From Acidimicrobiaceae bacterium (GTDB lineage: Bacteria > Actinomycetota > Acidimicrobiia > Acidimicrobiales > Aldehydirespiratoraceae), in NCBI GenBank assembly GCA_009840695.1, contig VXNG01000075.1, positions 1-7,410 on the forward strand: a stretch of 7,410 nucleotides of DNA, given 5' to 3'. Numbering within the stretch: the stretch's first letter is position 1; the number at the start of each line of letters is the position of its first letter. Below are positions 1-5,833 of the stretch, piece by piece. The notes under the pieces were generated by a model. It was given only the letters and a program-made list of their open reading frames with translations, was not told the DNA's origin and searched no databases. Made by a program: the position numbers and the translations under genes.

Positions 1-715
1 GGAACCCGTGGTTGACCTCGCCCACGACGTAGTCGTCGGGCACGAACACGTTGTCTAGGAACACCGAGTTGGTGCGCTCGTCGCCCATCGTCCAGATGCC
101 GTCGACGGTGATGCCTGGCTGGTCGATCCGCACCAGCATCAATGTGATGCCCATGTGCTTGTTGCCGGGGTCGGTGCGTGTGCCCAGCCAGTACCACTCG
201 GCGAAGTGGGCCGACGTGGTCCAGATCTTCTGGCCGTTGAGCAACCAACCCTCGGTGCCGTCGGAGGCGGTGTACCGCTCGGCTTTGAGCCTCATGGAGG
301 CGGCATCGGACCCCGCGTCGGGCTCGGAGTAGCCCACCGCGAACTCCACATCGTTCTCCAGGATCATGGGTAGGAACTCGGCCTTGAGCTTCTCGGACCC
401 GTGGGCGATGATCGTCTTGCCCACGATGCCCACGCCCTTGCCGATCTGCGGGCCGCCCCGGGCCGCCAAAGCCTCGTTTAGCAGGTACTCGTAGACTCCC
501 TCGCCCTCGCTACCGCCGTACTCGGCGGGCCAGGTGATGCCCAGCCACCCCTTGTGGCCCATCTCCTTCATGAAGGCCCGGCGCTCGGGTGTGTCCACGA
601 GCTGCGCCATGTTCTCCCGGGTCACGTCGAAGACCTCGGGATCCTCGTTGGCGTCGAGGAAGGCCTCCACCTCGGCCGCGAAGGCTCGCTGCTCGTCGGA
701 GAACTCGAAGTCCAT
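1..715 (-). CDS. Acyl-CoA dehydrogenase (FadE/ACAD family), N-terminal 238 residues; continues beyond the left edge
   Basis: The family is FAD-dependent and cytosolic, and introduces a double bond between C-alpha and C-beta of an acyl-CoA, passing electrons to ETF. The reading frame is open from ATG at 715 to the window edge. The all-helical N-terminal domain (about residues 1-120) starts MDFEFSDEQRAF, typical of ACADs. The family flavin/substrate signature is YSEPDAGSD at 129-137. The beta-domain stretch NGQKIWTTSAHFAEW at 160-174 carries the Trp (165) that usually packs on the flavin. GITLMLVRID (189-198) and the segment ending VFVPDDYVVGE are also typical. The C-terminal helical domain with the catalytic Glu lies outside the window. 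A clear AAGGAG sits 6 nt before this ATG. The gene lies 113 bp downstream of the aldolase on the same strand, so co-transcription is possible. Substrate chain length cannot be told; actinobacterial steroid-type heteromeric ACADs look similar. Family call is very sure, substrate unknown. Confidence 0.95.
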   Translation of the reverse strand, partial: MDFEFSDEQRAFAAEVEAFLDANEDPEVFDVTRENMAQLVDTPERRAFMKEMGHKGWLGITWPAEYGGSEGEGVYEYLLNEALAARGGPQIGKGVGIVGKTIIAHGSEKLKAEFLPMILENDVEFAVGYSEPDAGSDAASMRLKAERYTASDGTEGWLLNGQKIWTTSAHFAEWYWLGTRTDPGNKHMGITLMLVRIDQPGITVDGIWTMGDERTNSVFLDNVFVPDDYVVGEVNHGF

Positions 716-721
716 TGGCGA

Positions 722-727
722 CTCCTT
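722..727 (-). promoter_or_regulatory. Ribosome binding site of the acyl-CoA dehydrogenase gene
   Basis: Read on the minus strand this is AAGGAG, 6 nt before the ATG at 715. It is a near-perfect Shine-Dalgarno site and fixes the start. The rest of the gap to the aldolase (728-828) shows no convincing promoter or terminator to me, only short GGCC/CCGG-rich inverted repeats expected at this GC content. Confidence 0.8.
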
Positions 728-828
728 GCTGCTGCCGGCTAGGTGCAGGCCGGCCGGCGTGGAGGCCAGCGTATCGCTGCCCTGCTACACGGCTGCCGGG
801 ATCGGCCGGTAGGGCCTCCGAGGGCCGG

Positions 829-1617
829 CTAGTACATGGATGAGGAGCGCACCGCGGGCTCCTGACCGCGGGCCCTGCACAGTTCGTCCTCGAGCGCCCG
901 CGTCAGCGCCACCGTGTCGGAGGTGATGGTGATCATGCGGAAGCCCTGCTCGATGCGCCGCTGGCACAGCTCCGACACGGTGTGGCACCCCGCGATCACG
1001 TTGTGGCGGACGCAGGCCTCGACGATGGCCGCTACGGCTGCGTCGAAGGCGGGTTCACCGTCGTTGTTGCCCGGGTGCAGGCCGAGGCTCACCGACAGGT
1101 CCGAGGGTCCGACATAGACGGCATCGACGCCCCGAACCGACAGGATGTCGTCGACGTTGGCCACCGCCTCGGCGGTCTCCACCATCGGGATCACGGCCAC
1201 GTCGGTGTTGGCGTTGGCGAAGTAGTCGGCGCCCTCCTGGCGCACGACCCGGGTCCCGGCGTAGCTGCGGCTGCCGTCGGGGGCGTACCGGCAGGCCTGT
1301 ACGGCGGCCTCGGCCTCGGCCCGGTTGTTGACCATGGGAATGATGATCCCCCTGGCCCCGGCGTCGAGGCTCTTGCCGATGACGCCCGGCTCGTTCCACG
1401 GCACCCGCACCAGCGGGGTGGCCGAGCCCAGGTTGATGGTCTGCAGCATGGGCCACGCATCGCTGTAGTCGACGAGGCCGTGCTGGATGTCGACGCAGAC
1501 GTAGTCGAGCTCGCACCGGGCCACGATCTCGGCGGAGGCCGTGCTGGGAATCCCGAGCCAGCCGCCGACAGCGGGCTCGCCTGACGCCCAGCGCTCTCGC
1601 ATGGGGTTGCTTCTCAT
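829..1617 (-). CDS. HpcH/HpaI-family class II (metal-dependent) aldolase
   Basis: Complete, 262 aa, the usual length of the family. These TIM-barrel enzymes cleave 2-keto-4-hydroxy acids to pyruvate plus an aldehyde with a divalent metal (HpcH/HpaI for 4-hydroxy-2-ketoheptanedioate, GarL for 5-keto-4-deoxyglucarate, RhmA for a deoxyrhamnonate). Expected landmarks are present in order: VDIQHG with His46 (general base position), VRVPW with Arg71 (substrate carboxylate), GARGIIIPMV at 87-96, APDGSRS at 112-118, PMVETAEAV with metal ligand Glu147, and VYVGPSDLSVSLG with metal ligand Asp173. His, Arg, Glu and Asp all fall within two residues of the E. coli HpcH numbering I know (45, 70, 149, 175). 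I chose ATG 1617 because GAAGGA lies 6 nt upstream; Met6 is an alternative start without a ribosome site. The gene sits 78 bp after the decarboxylase and 113 bp before the ACAD, all on the minus strand. Substrate unknown. Confidence 0.93.
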   Translation of the reverse strand: MRSNPMRERWASGEPAVGGWLGIPSTASAEIVARCELDYVCVDIQHGLVDYSDAWPMLQTINLGSATPLVRVPWNEPGVIGKSLDAGARGIIIPMVNNRAEAEAAVQACRYAPDGSRSYAGTRVVRQEGADYFANANTDVAVIPMVETAEAVANVDDILSVRGVDAVYVGPSDLSVSLGLHPGNNDGEPAFDAAVAAIVEACVRHNVIAGCHTVSELCQRRIEQGFRMITITSDTVALTRALEDELCRARGQEPAVRSSSMY

Positions 1618-1623
1618 GGCGGT

Positions 1624-1629
1624 TCCTTC
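1624..1629 (-). promoter_or_regulatory. Ribosome binding site of the aldolase gene
   Basis: On the minus strand this reads GAAGGA, 6 nt before ATG 1617. It supports the first Met rather than Met6. The 78-bp gap to the decarboxylase stop (1618-1695) otherwise shows only a short CCGG-GCT-CCGG inverted repeat at 1681-1691, too weak to call a terminator, so the aldolase may be read through from the decarboxylase. Confidence 0.7.
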
Positions 1630-1695
1630 TATCAGCCGTTTGCCGGCGAGCGGTCATCGGTTGCATCCTGACTCTGGGTACCGGGCTCCGGCGGG

Positions 1696-3114
1696 TCAGG
1701 TGTGGGCGGTGATGAGGTCCCAAAGCGCGTCGACCTGTTCCCGCGTAGTCCAAGTCGATCCCACCGAGATGCGCGCGTAGCGCCGGCTGTTCGCCTCCGA
1801 GGCGGTGATGTAGAACCGGCCGTCGCCGTTGATGCGATCGACCAGCTCGTCCGTGGCCTGGTTGCCGTCCGCATGGGCGAACGACACCAGAGCGAAGTGC
1901 GTGGGCGCGATGGTGGCGAGTCGCGGATGGGCGTCGATGCGCCCGGCTAGATCCCGGGCCCAACCCACATGGGTGCGGATCATCCTCCGGAGCCCTTCAG
2001 CGCCGAAGCAGCGCAGCACGAACCACAGCTTCAGGGCCCGGAACGGGCGGCCCAGCGGACCGTGCCAGTCCCGGTAGTCGATCACCTCTCCGGACTCGGA
2101 GGCCTCGTCGCGCAGATACGGCGGCAGCACGCTCAGGGCGTCTATGAGCGGCCGCCGATCGGCCACCCACATGACCGAGCAGTCGAGATTGGTGGCCAGC
2201 CACTTGTGCGGGTTGAAGGTGTAGCTGTCCACCAGTTCCAAGCCGTCCTGATGGTGGCGGAACTCTTCGCAGATCATGGCTGAGCCGGCATAGGCCGCGT
2301 CGATGTGGTGCCACATTTGTTCGGCTCGGGCAATCTCGCCCAGTCGTCGTACGGGATCGACGCCGGTGGTGCCGGTGGTGCCCACTGCGGAGCAGACGAA
2401 CGCCGGGGCCAGTCCGGCCTGCCGATCCGCGGCGATCGCCGTAGCCAGCGCTTCGGGCCGGGCCGCGAACGCTCCGTCGGTCTCCAGCAGCCTGACGTGT
2501 CCGTAGCCGGCCATGCGCGCCCCCTTCTCGATCGAGGAATGGGCGTGGCTCGAGGTGTAGGCGACCATGTCCTTGGGTCCCCTCCCGCTCCGTGCCAGGC
2601 ATTCCTCGCGGGCGACCACCAGCGCGGTGTGCGTGGATGCCGACGCGCCGGACTGGAGCACCCCGCCGCCCGTGCCGGTCGTCTTCCACTCCTGGGGGAC
2701 GTCCAGCAGGTCGACGAGCCAGTCGAGGACGTGGGACTCGATCTCGGTGGCGGCGGGGGATGTGGACCACAGCATTCCCTGGATCCCGATGCCGGCGGCG
2801 GCTAGTTCTCCCAGCACCGAGGGCGGCGACGACTGCGCCGGGAAGTACGCGAACCAGCCGGGGTGCTGCCAGTGGGTCAGACCCGGAACTACTACGCGGT
2901 CCAGGTCGGCCAGTACCGCCTCGAAGGGCTCCGCGCGCTCCGGTGCGCTGTCGGGGAGCTTGGCTCGCACCTCGCCCGGCTCCACCGGCTCTCGAACCGG
3001 CCTGTCGCCGAGCCCCGCGAGGTAGTCGGTCACCCAGTCGACGAGGGCGTGCGCGTTGCGGCGGAACGCTTCCAGGTCGAGCGGGTCGGTCGATCCGGAC
3101 GGGGCGGTCGGCAC
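1696..3114 (-). CDS. PLP-dependent group II decarboxylase, aromatic-L-amino-acid decarboxylase type
   Basis: 472 aa from GTG 3114. It decarboxylates an L-amino acid to its primary amine with pyridoxal phosphate; the closest family pattern is DOPA/tryptophan/tyrosine decarboxylase. Visible: N-terminal EAFRRNAHALVDWVTDYL (15-32), PGLTHWQHPGWFAYFP (77-92), SSHAHSSIEKG with His192 that stacks on PLP, Thr247 in VGTTGTTG, HIDAAYAGSA with Asp272 that pairs the pyridine nitrogen, and TFNPHKWL with the Schiff-base Lys304. Tyr333 in LPPYL matches the catalytic-loop Tyr332 of pig DOPA decarboxylase; its retention favours decarboxylase over aldehyde synthase. Residue numbers from this start track pig DDC closely, which supports it. 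The frame stays open a further 193 codons upstream, but that part is antisense to tpx and has no family similarity. No Shine-Dalgarno precedes the GTG; the mRNA may be leaderless. It is divergent from tpx. The exact amino-acid substrate cannot be read from sequence; histidine or another amino acid is possible. Confidence 0.93.
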   Translation of the reverse strand: MPTAPSGSTDPLDLEAFRRNAHALVDWVTDYLAGLGDRPVREPVEPGEVRAKLPDSAPERAEPFEAVLADLDRVVVPGLTHWQHPGWFAYFPAQSSPPSVLGELAAAGIGIQGMLWSTSPAATEIESHVLDWLVDLLDVPQEWKTTGTGGGVLQSGASASTHTALVVAREECLARSGRGPKDMVAYTSSHAHSSIEKGARMAGYGHVRLLETDGAFAARPEALATAIAADRQAGLAPAFVCSAVGTTGTTGVDPVRRLGEIARAEQMWHHIDAAYAGSAMICEEFRHHQDGLELVDSYTFNPHKWLATNLDCSVMWVADRRPLIDALSVLPPYLRDEASESGEVIDYRDWHGPLGRPFRALKLWFVLRCFGAEGLRRMIRTHVGWARDLAGRIDAHPRLATIAPTHFALVSFAHADGNQATDELVDRINGDGRFYITASEANSRRYARISVGSTWTTREQVDALWDLITAHT

Positions 3115-3116
3115 GC

Positions 3117-3137
3117 CGGCGATGGTAACGGCGATGG
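3117..3137. repeat. 9-bp direct repeat at the decarboxylase start
   Basis: CGGCGATGG occurs at 3117-3125 and again at 3129-3137, a 12-bp period. The candidate -10 box lies across the first copy and the 3-nt spacer, 3 bp upstream of the GTG. Such a pair in a divergent promoter region (3115-3231, between the decarboxylase and tpx) could be a regulator site, but it could also be chance in GC-rich DNA. Confidence 0.4.
3122..3127 (-). promoter_or_regulatory. Candidate -10 box for a leaderless decarboxylase transcript
   Basis: On the minus strand this is TACCAT, fitting the actinobacterial TANNNT -10 pattern, and its last base is separated by 7 nt from the GTG start at 3114. Transcription would then begin at or next to the start codon, which agrees with the lack of any Shine-Dalgarno sequence. 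No good -35 hexamer is visible at 16-18 bp. This is a weak match in a short motif, so it remains a candidate. Confidence 0.3.
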
Positions 3138-3220
3138 CCGGTAGTCTCCCGTGTGCAAAGCGATCAACTGGGCCTCGGCGGCTCAGCGGAGCGTCACCTC
3201 GCAGGGCGCTGGCCGATTCC

Positions 3221-3227
3221 AAGGAGG
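3221..3227 (+). promoter_or_regulatory. Ribosome binding site of tpx, decides the start
   Basis: AAGGAGG, followed 4 nt later by ATG 3232. This strong site selects 3232 over the in-frame upstream ATG at 3151, whose 27 extra codons look nothing like Tpx and have no ribosome site. Confidence 0.85.
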
Positions 3228-3231
3228 ACTC

Positions 3232-3732
3232 ATGGCCGAGACAGCATTCAAGGGCAATCCCGTCCAAACGAGCGGCGACTTGCCGGACGTCGGCTCGGCG
3301 GCACCGGCGTTCAGCCTCACTGGAGGCGACCTCGGCGCTGTGACGTCGGAGGGTCTGGCTGGAGGCCGCGTGGTGCTGAACATCTTCCCGTCGATCGACA
3401 CTCCGGTCTGTGCCCAGAGCGTTCGCGCCTTCAACGAGCGCGCCGCCGGCATGGAGGGCACCACCGTGGTGTGCGTGTCGGCCGACCTCCCGTTCGCAGC
3501 GGGACGCTTCTGCGAGGCTGAGGGCATAGAGAACGTGACCACCGGCTCCACCTTCAGGAACCCCGAGTTCGGCGACGACTACGGGGTCGTCATCGGGGAG
3601 GGTCCCCTCGCTGGTCTGTGTGCCCGGGCCGTTGTAGTCATCGGCGCCGACGGGACCGTGCTGCATTCGGAACTGGTCCCCGAGATCACCCACGAACCCG
3701 ACTACGACGCCGCCATCGCCTCGCTGGGCTGA
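3232..3732 (+). CDS. tpx: Thiol peroxidase, Tpx-type atypical 2-Cys peroxiredoxin
   Basis: 166 aa, the normal Tpx length. It reduces hydrogen peroxide and alkyl hydroperoxides in the cytosol, recycled by thioredoxin. The start AFKGNPVQTSGDLPDVG (5-21) is the classical Tpx opening. FPSIDTPVCAQSVRAFN contains the peroxidatic Cys60, with Thr57 and Arg132 completing the expected active site. SADLPFAAGRFCEAEG contains the resolving Cys94. STFRNPEFGDDYGV and the ARAVVVIGADG strand follow, and EITHEPDYDAAIASL closes the protein. Cys81 matches the third cysteine of E. coli Tpx; Cys130 is an additional one in the position just before the ARAVVV strand. The gene is alone on the plus strand between minus-strand genes. 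Its leader (3151-3231) holds no obvious promoter. It may serve general peroxide defence, or deal with peroxide leaking from neighbouring flavoenzymes (inference). Confidence 0.96.
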   Translation: MAETAFKGNPVQTSGDLPDVGSAAPAFSLTGGDLGAVTSEGLAGGRVVLNIFPSIDTPVCAQSVRAFNERAAGMEGTTVVCVSADLPFAAGRFCEAEGIENVTTGSTFRNPEFGDDYGVVIGEGPLAGLCARAVVVIGADGTVLHSELVPEITHEPDYDAAIASLG

Positions 3733-3741
3733 CCCTCGCCA

Positions 3742-3763
3742 GGCCCCGCAGGATCAAGGGGCC
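3742..3763. terminator. Hairpin at the convergent junction of tpx and the flavoprotein gene
   Basis: GGCCCC (3742-3747) pairs exactly with GGGGCC (3758-3763) across a 10-nt loop, and a further CC/GG pair forms outside an A-A mismatch. It straddles the 21-bp gap between the tpx stop (3730-3732) and the flavoprotein stop codon (3754-3756), which lies inside the loop. There is no U-tract on either strand, so it is at most a non-canonical bidirectional terminator. Confidence 0.4.
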
Positions 3764-5829
3764 AGGGCGGCTATCTCGCGTCGGTACGGCGTGGTGTCGG
3801 AGTCGTCGGTGGGGGCTTCGAGCTCCTCGGCGTAGCGGCGGCCGTCCCACACCGCGGCCGCGATGGTCCCGGGTGCGAGGGCATCGCCGACGGCCCGGAC
3901 ACTGCGCAGGCCCCGGTCGGTCCATTCCTCTCTTAGCTGCAGCAGCTCCTGGCACAACTGGTCCACGGGCAGCCGAGCGGTGACAAGCACGACGGCTCCG
4001 GCGTCGATCCGGCCACCGCGGCCGGTGAAGGCGCACTCGGTTCGCAACCCGTCGTTGACCACAGCCGACGCCGCGGTCGAGGTGGCCAACTCCACTCCCG
4101 CCTCCATGAGCGCGGCCTGGATGCGGTGCTGCTCCATGGTGTTGACGGTCCAAGCCGACACCAGCGGCTCCGGGGTGACCAGCACTACCTCGTAGCCTTC
4201 GGCTCGCAGCAGCTCGGCCAGCACCCCGCCCATGTAGTAGTGGTCGTCGTCGTAGATCGCCAGCCGGCGAACATCGGGCCGGGTTCCGGCCACGATGTCG
4301 TCGGGTGTGAGCGTGGGCATCGCACCGACGGGCATGGCTCCGGCCCGGCTGTGCCAGCGGGCCACCCCGTCGCGCCGCCACCTCGATCCGGTAGCCACCG
4401 CGATGTGGTCGAATCCGTACGACAGAGCCTCCTCGGCGGTCATGTCGCTCTCCAGGAAGTGCTCAACGTTGTCGAGCTGGGAAATCTGGCCTAGGCGGTA
4501 GTCGACCACCCGGATCCATTCGGCCAGACCCGGCAGCCGGGCCTCGGCCGCCACCCGCCCGCCCAGGGTGCGTGACCTCTCGACCAACACCACTTCGTAG
4601 CCTCGCTTGCCCAGCGCCATGGCCGCCTCCAGGCCGGCCGGTCCCGCGCCCACCACCAGCACCTTCTCGGCCGCGTGACGGGGCCGGTAGCGCTCGGGGT
4701 GCCAGCCCCGCCGCCACTCCTCGCCCATCGACGGGTTCTGGGTGCAGCGGATCGGCGACATCGTGTAGTCGCCCGTCACGCAGATGTTGCAGCCGATGCA
4801 CTCCCGGATGTCTTCGACGCGGCCCTCGGAGATCTTGGCCGGAAGGTACGGGTCGGCGATGGAGGGCCGGGCCGCCCCGATGAAGTCGAGGATGCCTTGG
4901 CGGATCATCCGCACCATCGTGTCCGGTGACGTGAAGCGGCCTACCCCGACGACCGGTTTGGAGGTGAGAGCCTTGAGGCCGCGCACCCACTCCTCCTCAT
5001 GGGCCTCGGCGCTGAAGCGCGACGTGACGCTGTCGTCCTCCCACGTGCCCGGCACGAAGTCCCACAGGTCGGGTATCTCTCCCAGCTCGCCGATCACCGC
5101 CTCGATCTCGGAGCGGTCGATGCCGTCGCGGCACATCGTCTCGTCGACCGTGATCCGGCAGGCGACCGCAGCCCGCCCGGCGACTTCCTCCACGGTGTCC
5201 TCCAGCAGCTCGCGCAGCAGGCGCATCCGGTTGAGGAGGCTGCCCCCGTACTCGTCGCTGCGATGGTTGTACCGGCGCGACAGGAAGTGGTGGGCCGCGC
5301 CGAGAGCATGGCCCGAGTAGACGTAAACCAGGTCGAACCCGGCCCGCAGGGACCGGTCCACGGCCTGGCGATGCCAGCGGCGCAGGTTGGCGATGTCGCG
5401 CTTGGTCATGGCCCTGGCCTGGACCGGATGGGCCGAACCGGAGATCACCGGCAGCGCCGACGGCGCCTGGGGGGTGGCCCGCGAGTGCAGGTTGGAGCCG
5501 TCGAGGCCGTTGTAGGCCAGCTCGATGCCGGCCAGGGCGCCGCAGTCGTGGACTCGCTCGGCCATCAGGGCCAGTGCCGGGATGTCGGCGTCGTCCCAGA
5601 GGCGGCCCTCGATGTAGGGGGTGACCTCGGATGTGTAGTGGACCTCGACCTCCTCGGTGCACACCACCGCCCAGCCGCCCTGGGCTTTGACTGCTCGCAT
5701 CTCGGCGCAGGCTCTCGGGTCCCTGTAGCCCATGCCGTTGCAGTGAGGCACCTGGAAGAAGCGGTTCTTGGCCATCAGCGGGCCGACGGGCACCGGCTCG
5801 AAGAGGATGTCGTATTTGGGGTCCCGCAT
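3754..5829 (-). CDS. Trimethylamine/dimethylamine/histamine dehydrogenase-family 4Fe-4S flavoprotein (amine dehydrogenase)
   Basis: 691 aa. Family members oxidatively deaminate or demethylate amines in the cytosol, passing electrons via 6-S-cysteinyl-FMN and a 4Fe-4S cluster to ETF. The N-terminal Old-Yellow-Enzyme barrel (1 to about 340) opens RDPKYDILFEP, near-identical to trimethylamine dehydrogenase (TMADH), and has QVPHC with the covalent-flavin Cys30. The triad equivalent to TMADH Tyr169/His172/Asp267 is kept as Tyr171, His174 and Asp266; Arg225 matches Arg222. Cluster ligands are Cys344, Cys347, Cys350 and Cys362. A dinucleotide fold follows with GAGPAG at 394-399, then a second nucleotide-binding-like domain and a C-terminal APGTIAAAVWDGRR. 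Odd: the TMADH cage Tyr60/Trp264/Trp355 is Glu60/Trp263/Asp354 here, closer to histamine dehydrogenase (Gln/Trp/Asp as I recall). It is distinguished from 2,4-dienoyl-CoA reductase by Cys30 and the cluster spacing. It starts 4 bp after the kinase stop without a clear ribosome site, so coupled translation is likely. Substrate unknown. Confidence 0.92.
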   Translation of the reverse strand: MRDPKYDILFEPVPVGPLMAKNRFFQVPHCNGMGYRDPRACAEMRAVKAQGGWAVVCTEEVEVHYTSEVTPYIEGRLWDDADIPALALMAERVHDCGALAGIELAYNGLDGSNLHSRATPQAPSALPVISGSAHPVQARAMTKRDIANLRRWHRQAVDRSLRAGFDLVYVYSGHALGAAHHFLSRRYNHRSDEYGGSLLNRMRLLRELLEDTVEEVAGRAAVACRITVDETMCRDGIDRSEIEAVIGELGEIPDLWDFVPGTWEDDSVTSRFSAEAHEEEWVRGLKALTSKPVVGVGRFTSPDTMVRMIRQGILDFIGAARPSIADPYLPAKISEGRVEDIRECIGCNICVTGDYTMSPIRCTQNPSMGEEWRRGWHPERYRPRHAAEKVLVVGAGPAGLEAAMALGKRGYEVVLVERSRTLGGRVAAEARLPGLAEWIRVVDYRLGQISQLDNVEHFLESDMTAEEALSYGFDHIAVATGSRWRRDGVARWHSRAGAMPVGAMPTLTPDDIVAGTRPDVRRLAIYDDDHYYMGGVLAELLRAEGYEVVLVTPEPLVSAWTVNTMEQHRIQAALMEAGVELATSTAASAVVNDGLRTECAFTGRGGRIDAGAVVLVTARLPVDQLCQELLQLREEWTDRGLRSVRAVGDALAPGTIAAAVWDGRRYAEELEAPTDDSDTTPYRREIAALAP

Positions 5830-5833
5830 GGTC

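Noticed and set aside
801..828. GGCC/CCGG inverted repeats downstream of the aldolase as a terminator
   Set aside because: Only 4-bp exact arms and no U-tract; such repeats are expected by chance at this GC content.
982..1584. 200-codon plus-strand ORF antisense to the aldolase
   Set aside because: It mirrors the aldolase codons, is rich in Gly, Val, His and Asp as expected of an antisense shadow, and has no recognisable domain; the aldolase on the other strand has all catalytic motifs.
1055..1963. 302-codon minus-strand ORF across the decarboxylase end and the aldolase
   Set aside because: It is Arg/Gly/Pro-rich, in a wrong frame over two well-supported genes, with no domain.
3151..3231. 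Longer tpx starting at ATG 3151
   Set aside because: There is no ribosome site, and the extra residues have no Tpx similarity; ATG 3232 has AAGGAGG and the classical Tpx start.
3115..3693. Open reading frame continuing upstream of the decarboxylase, giving a 665-residue protein
   Set aside because: The extra 193 codons are antisense to tpx, show no decarboxylase similarity, and would be a shadow of GC-rich codon bias. The domain begins naturally just after GTG 3114.
3754..5829. Annotation of the flavoprotein as 2,4-dienoyl-CoA reductase (FadH)
   Set aside because: It has the covalent-FMN Cys30 in QVPHC, the TMADH N-terminus and TMADH-type cluster spacing ending in SPIRCTQN; these point to the amine dehydrogenase branch.
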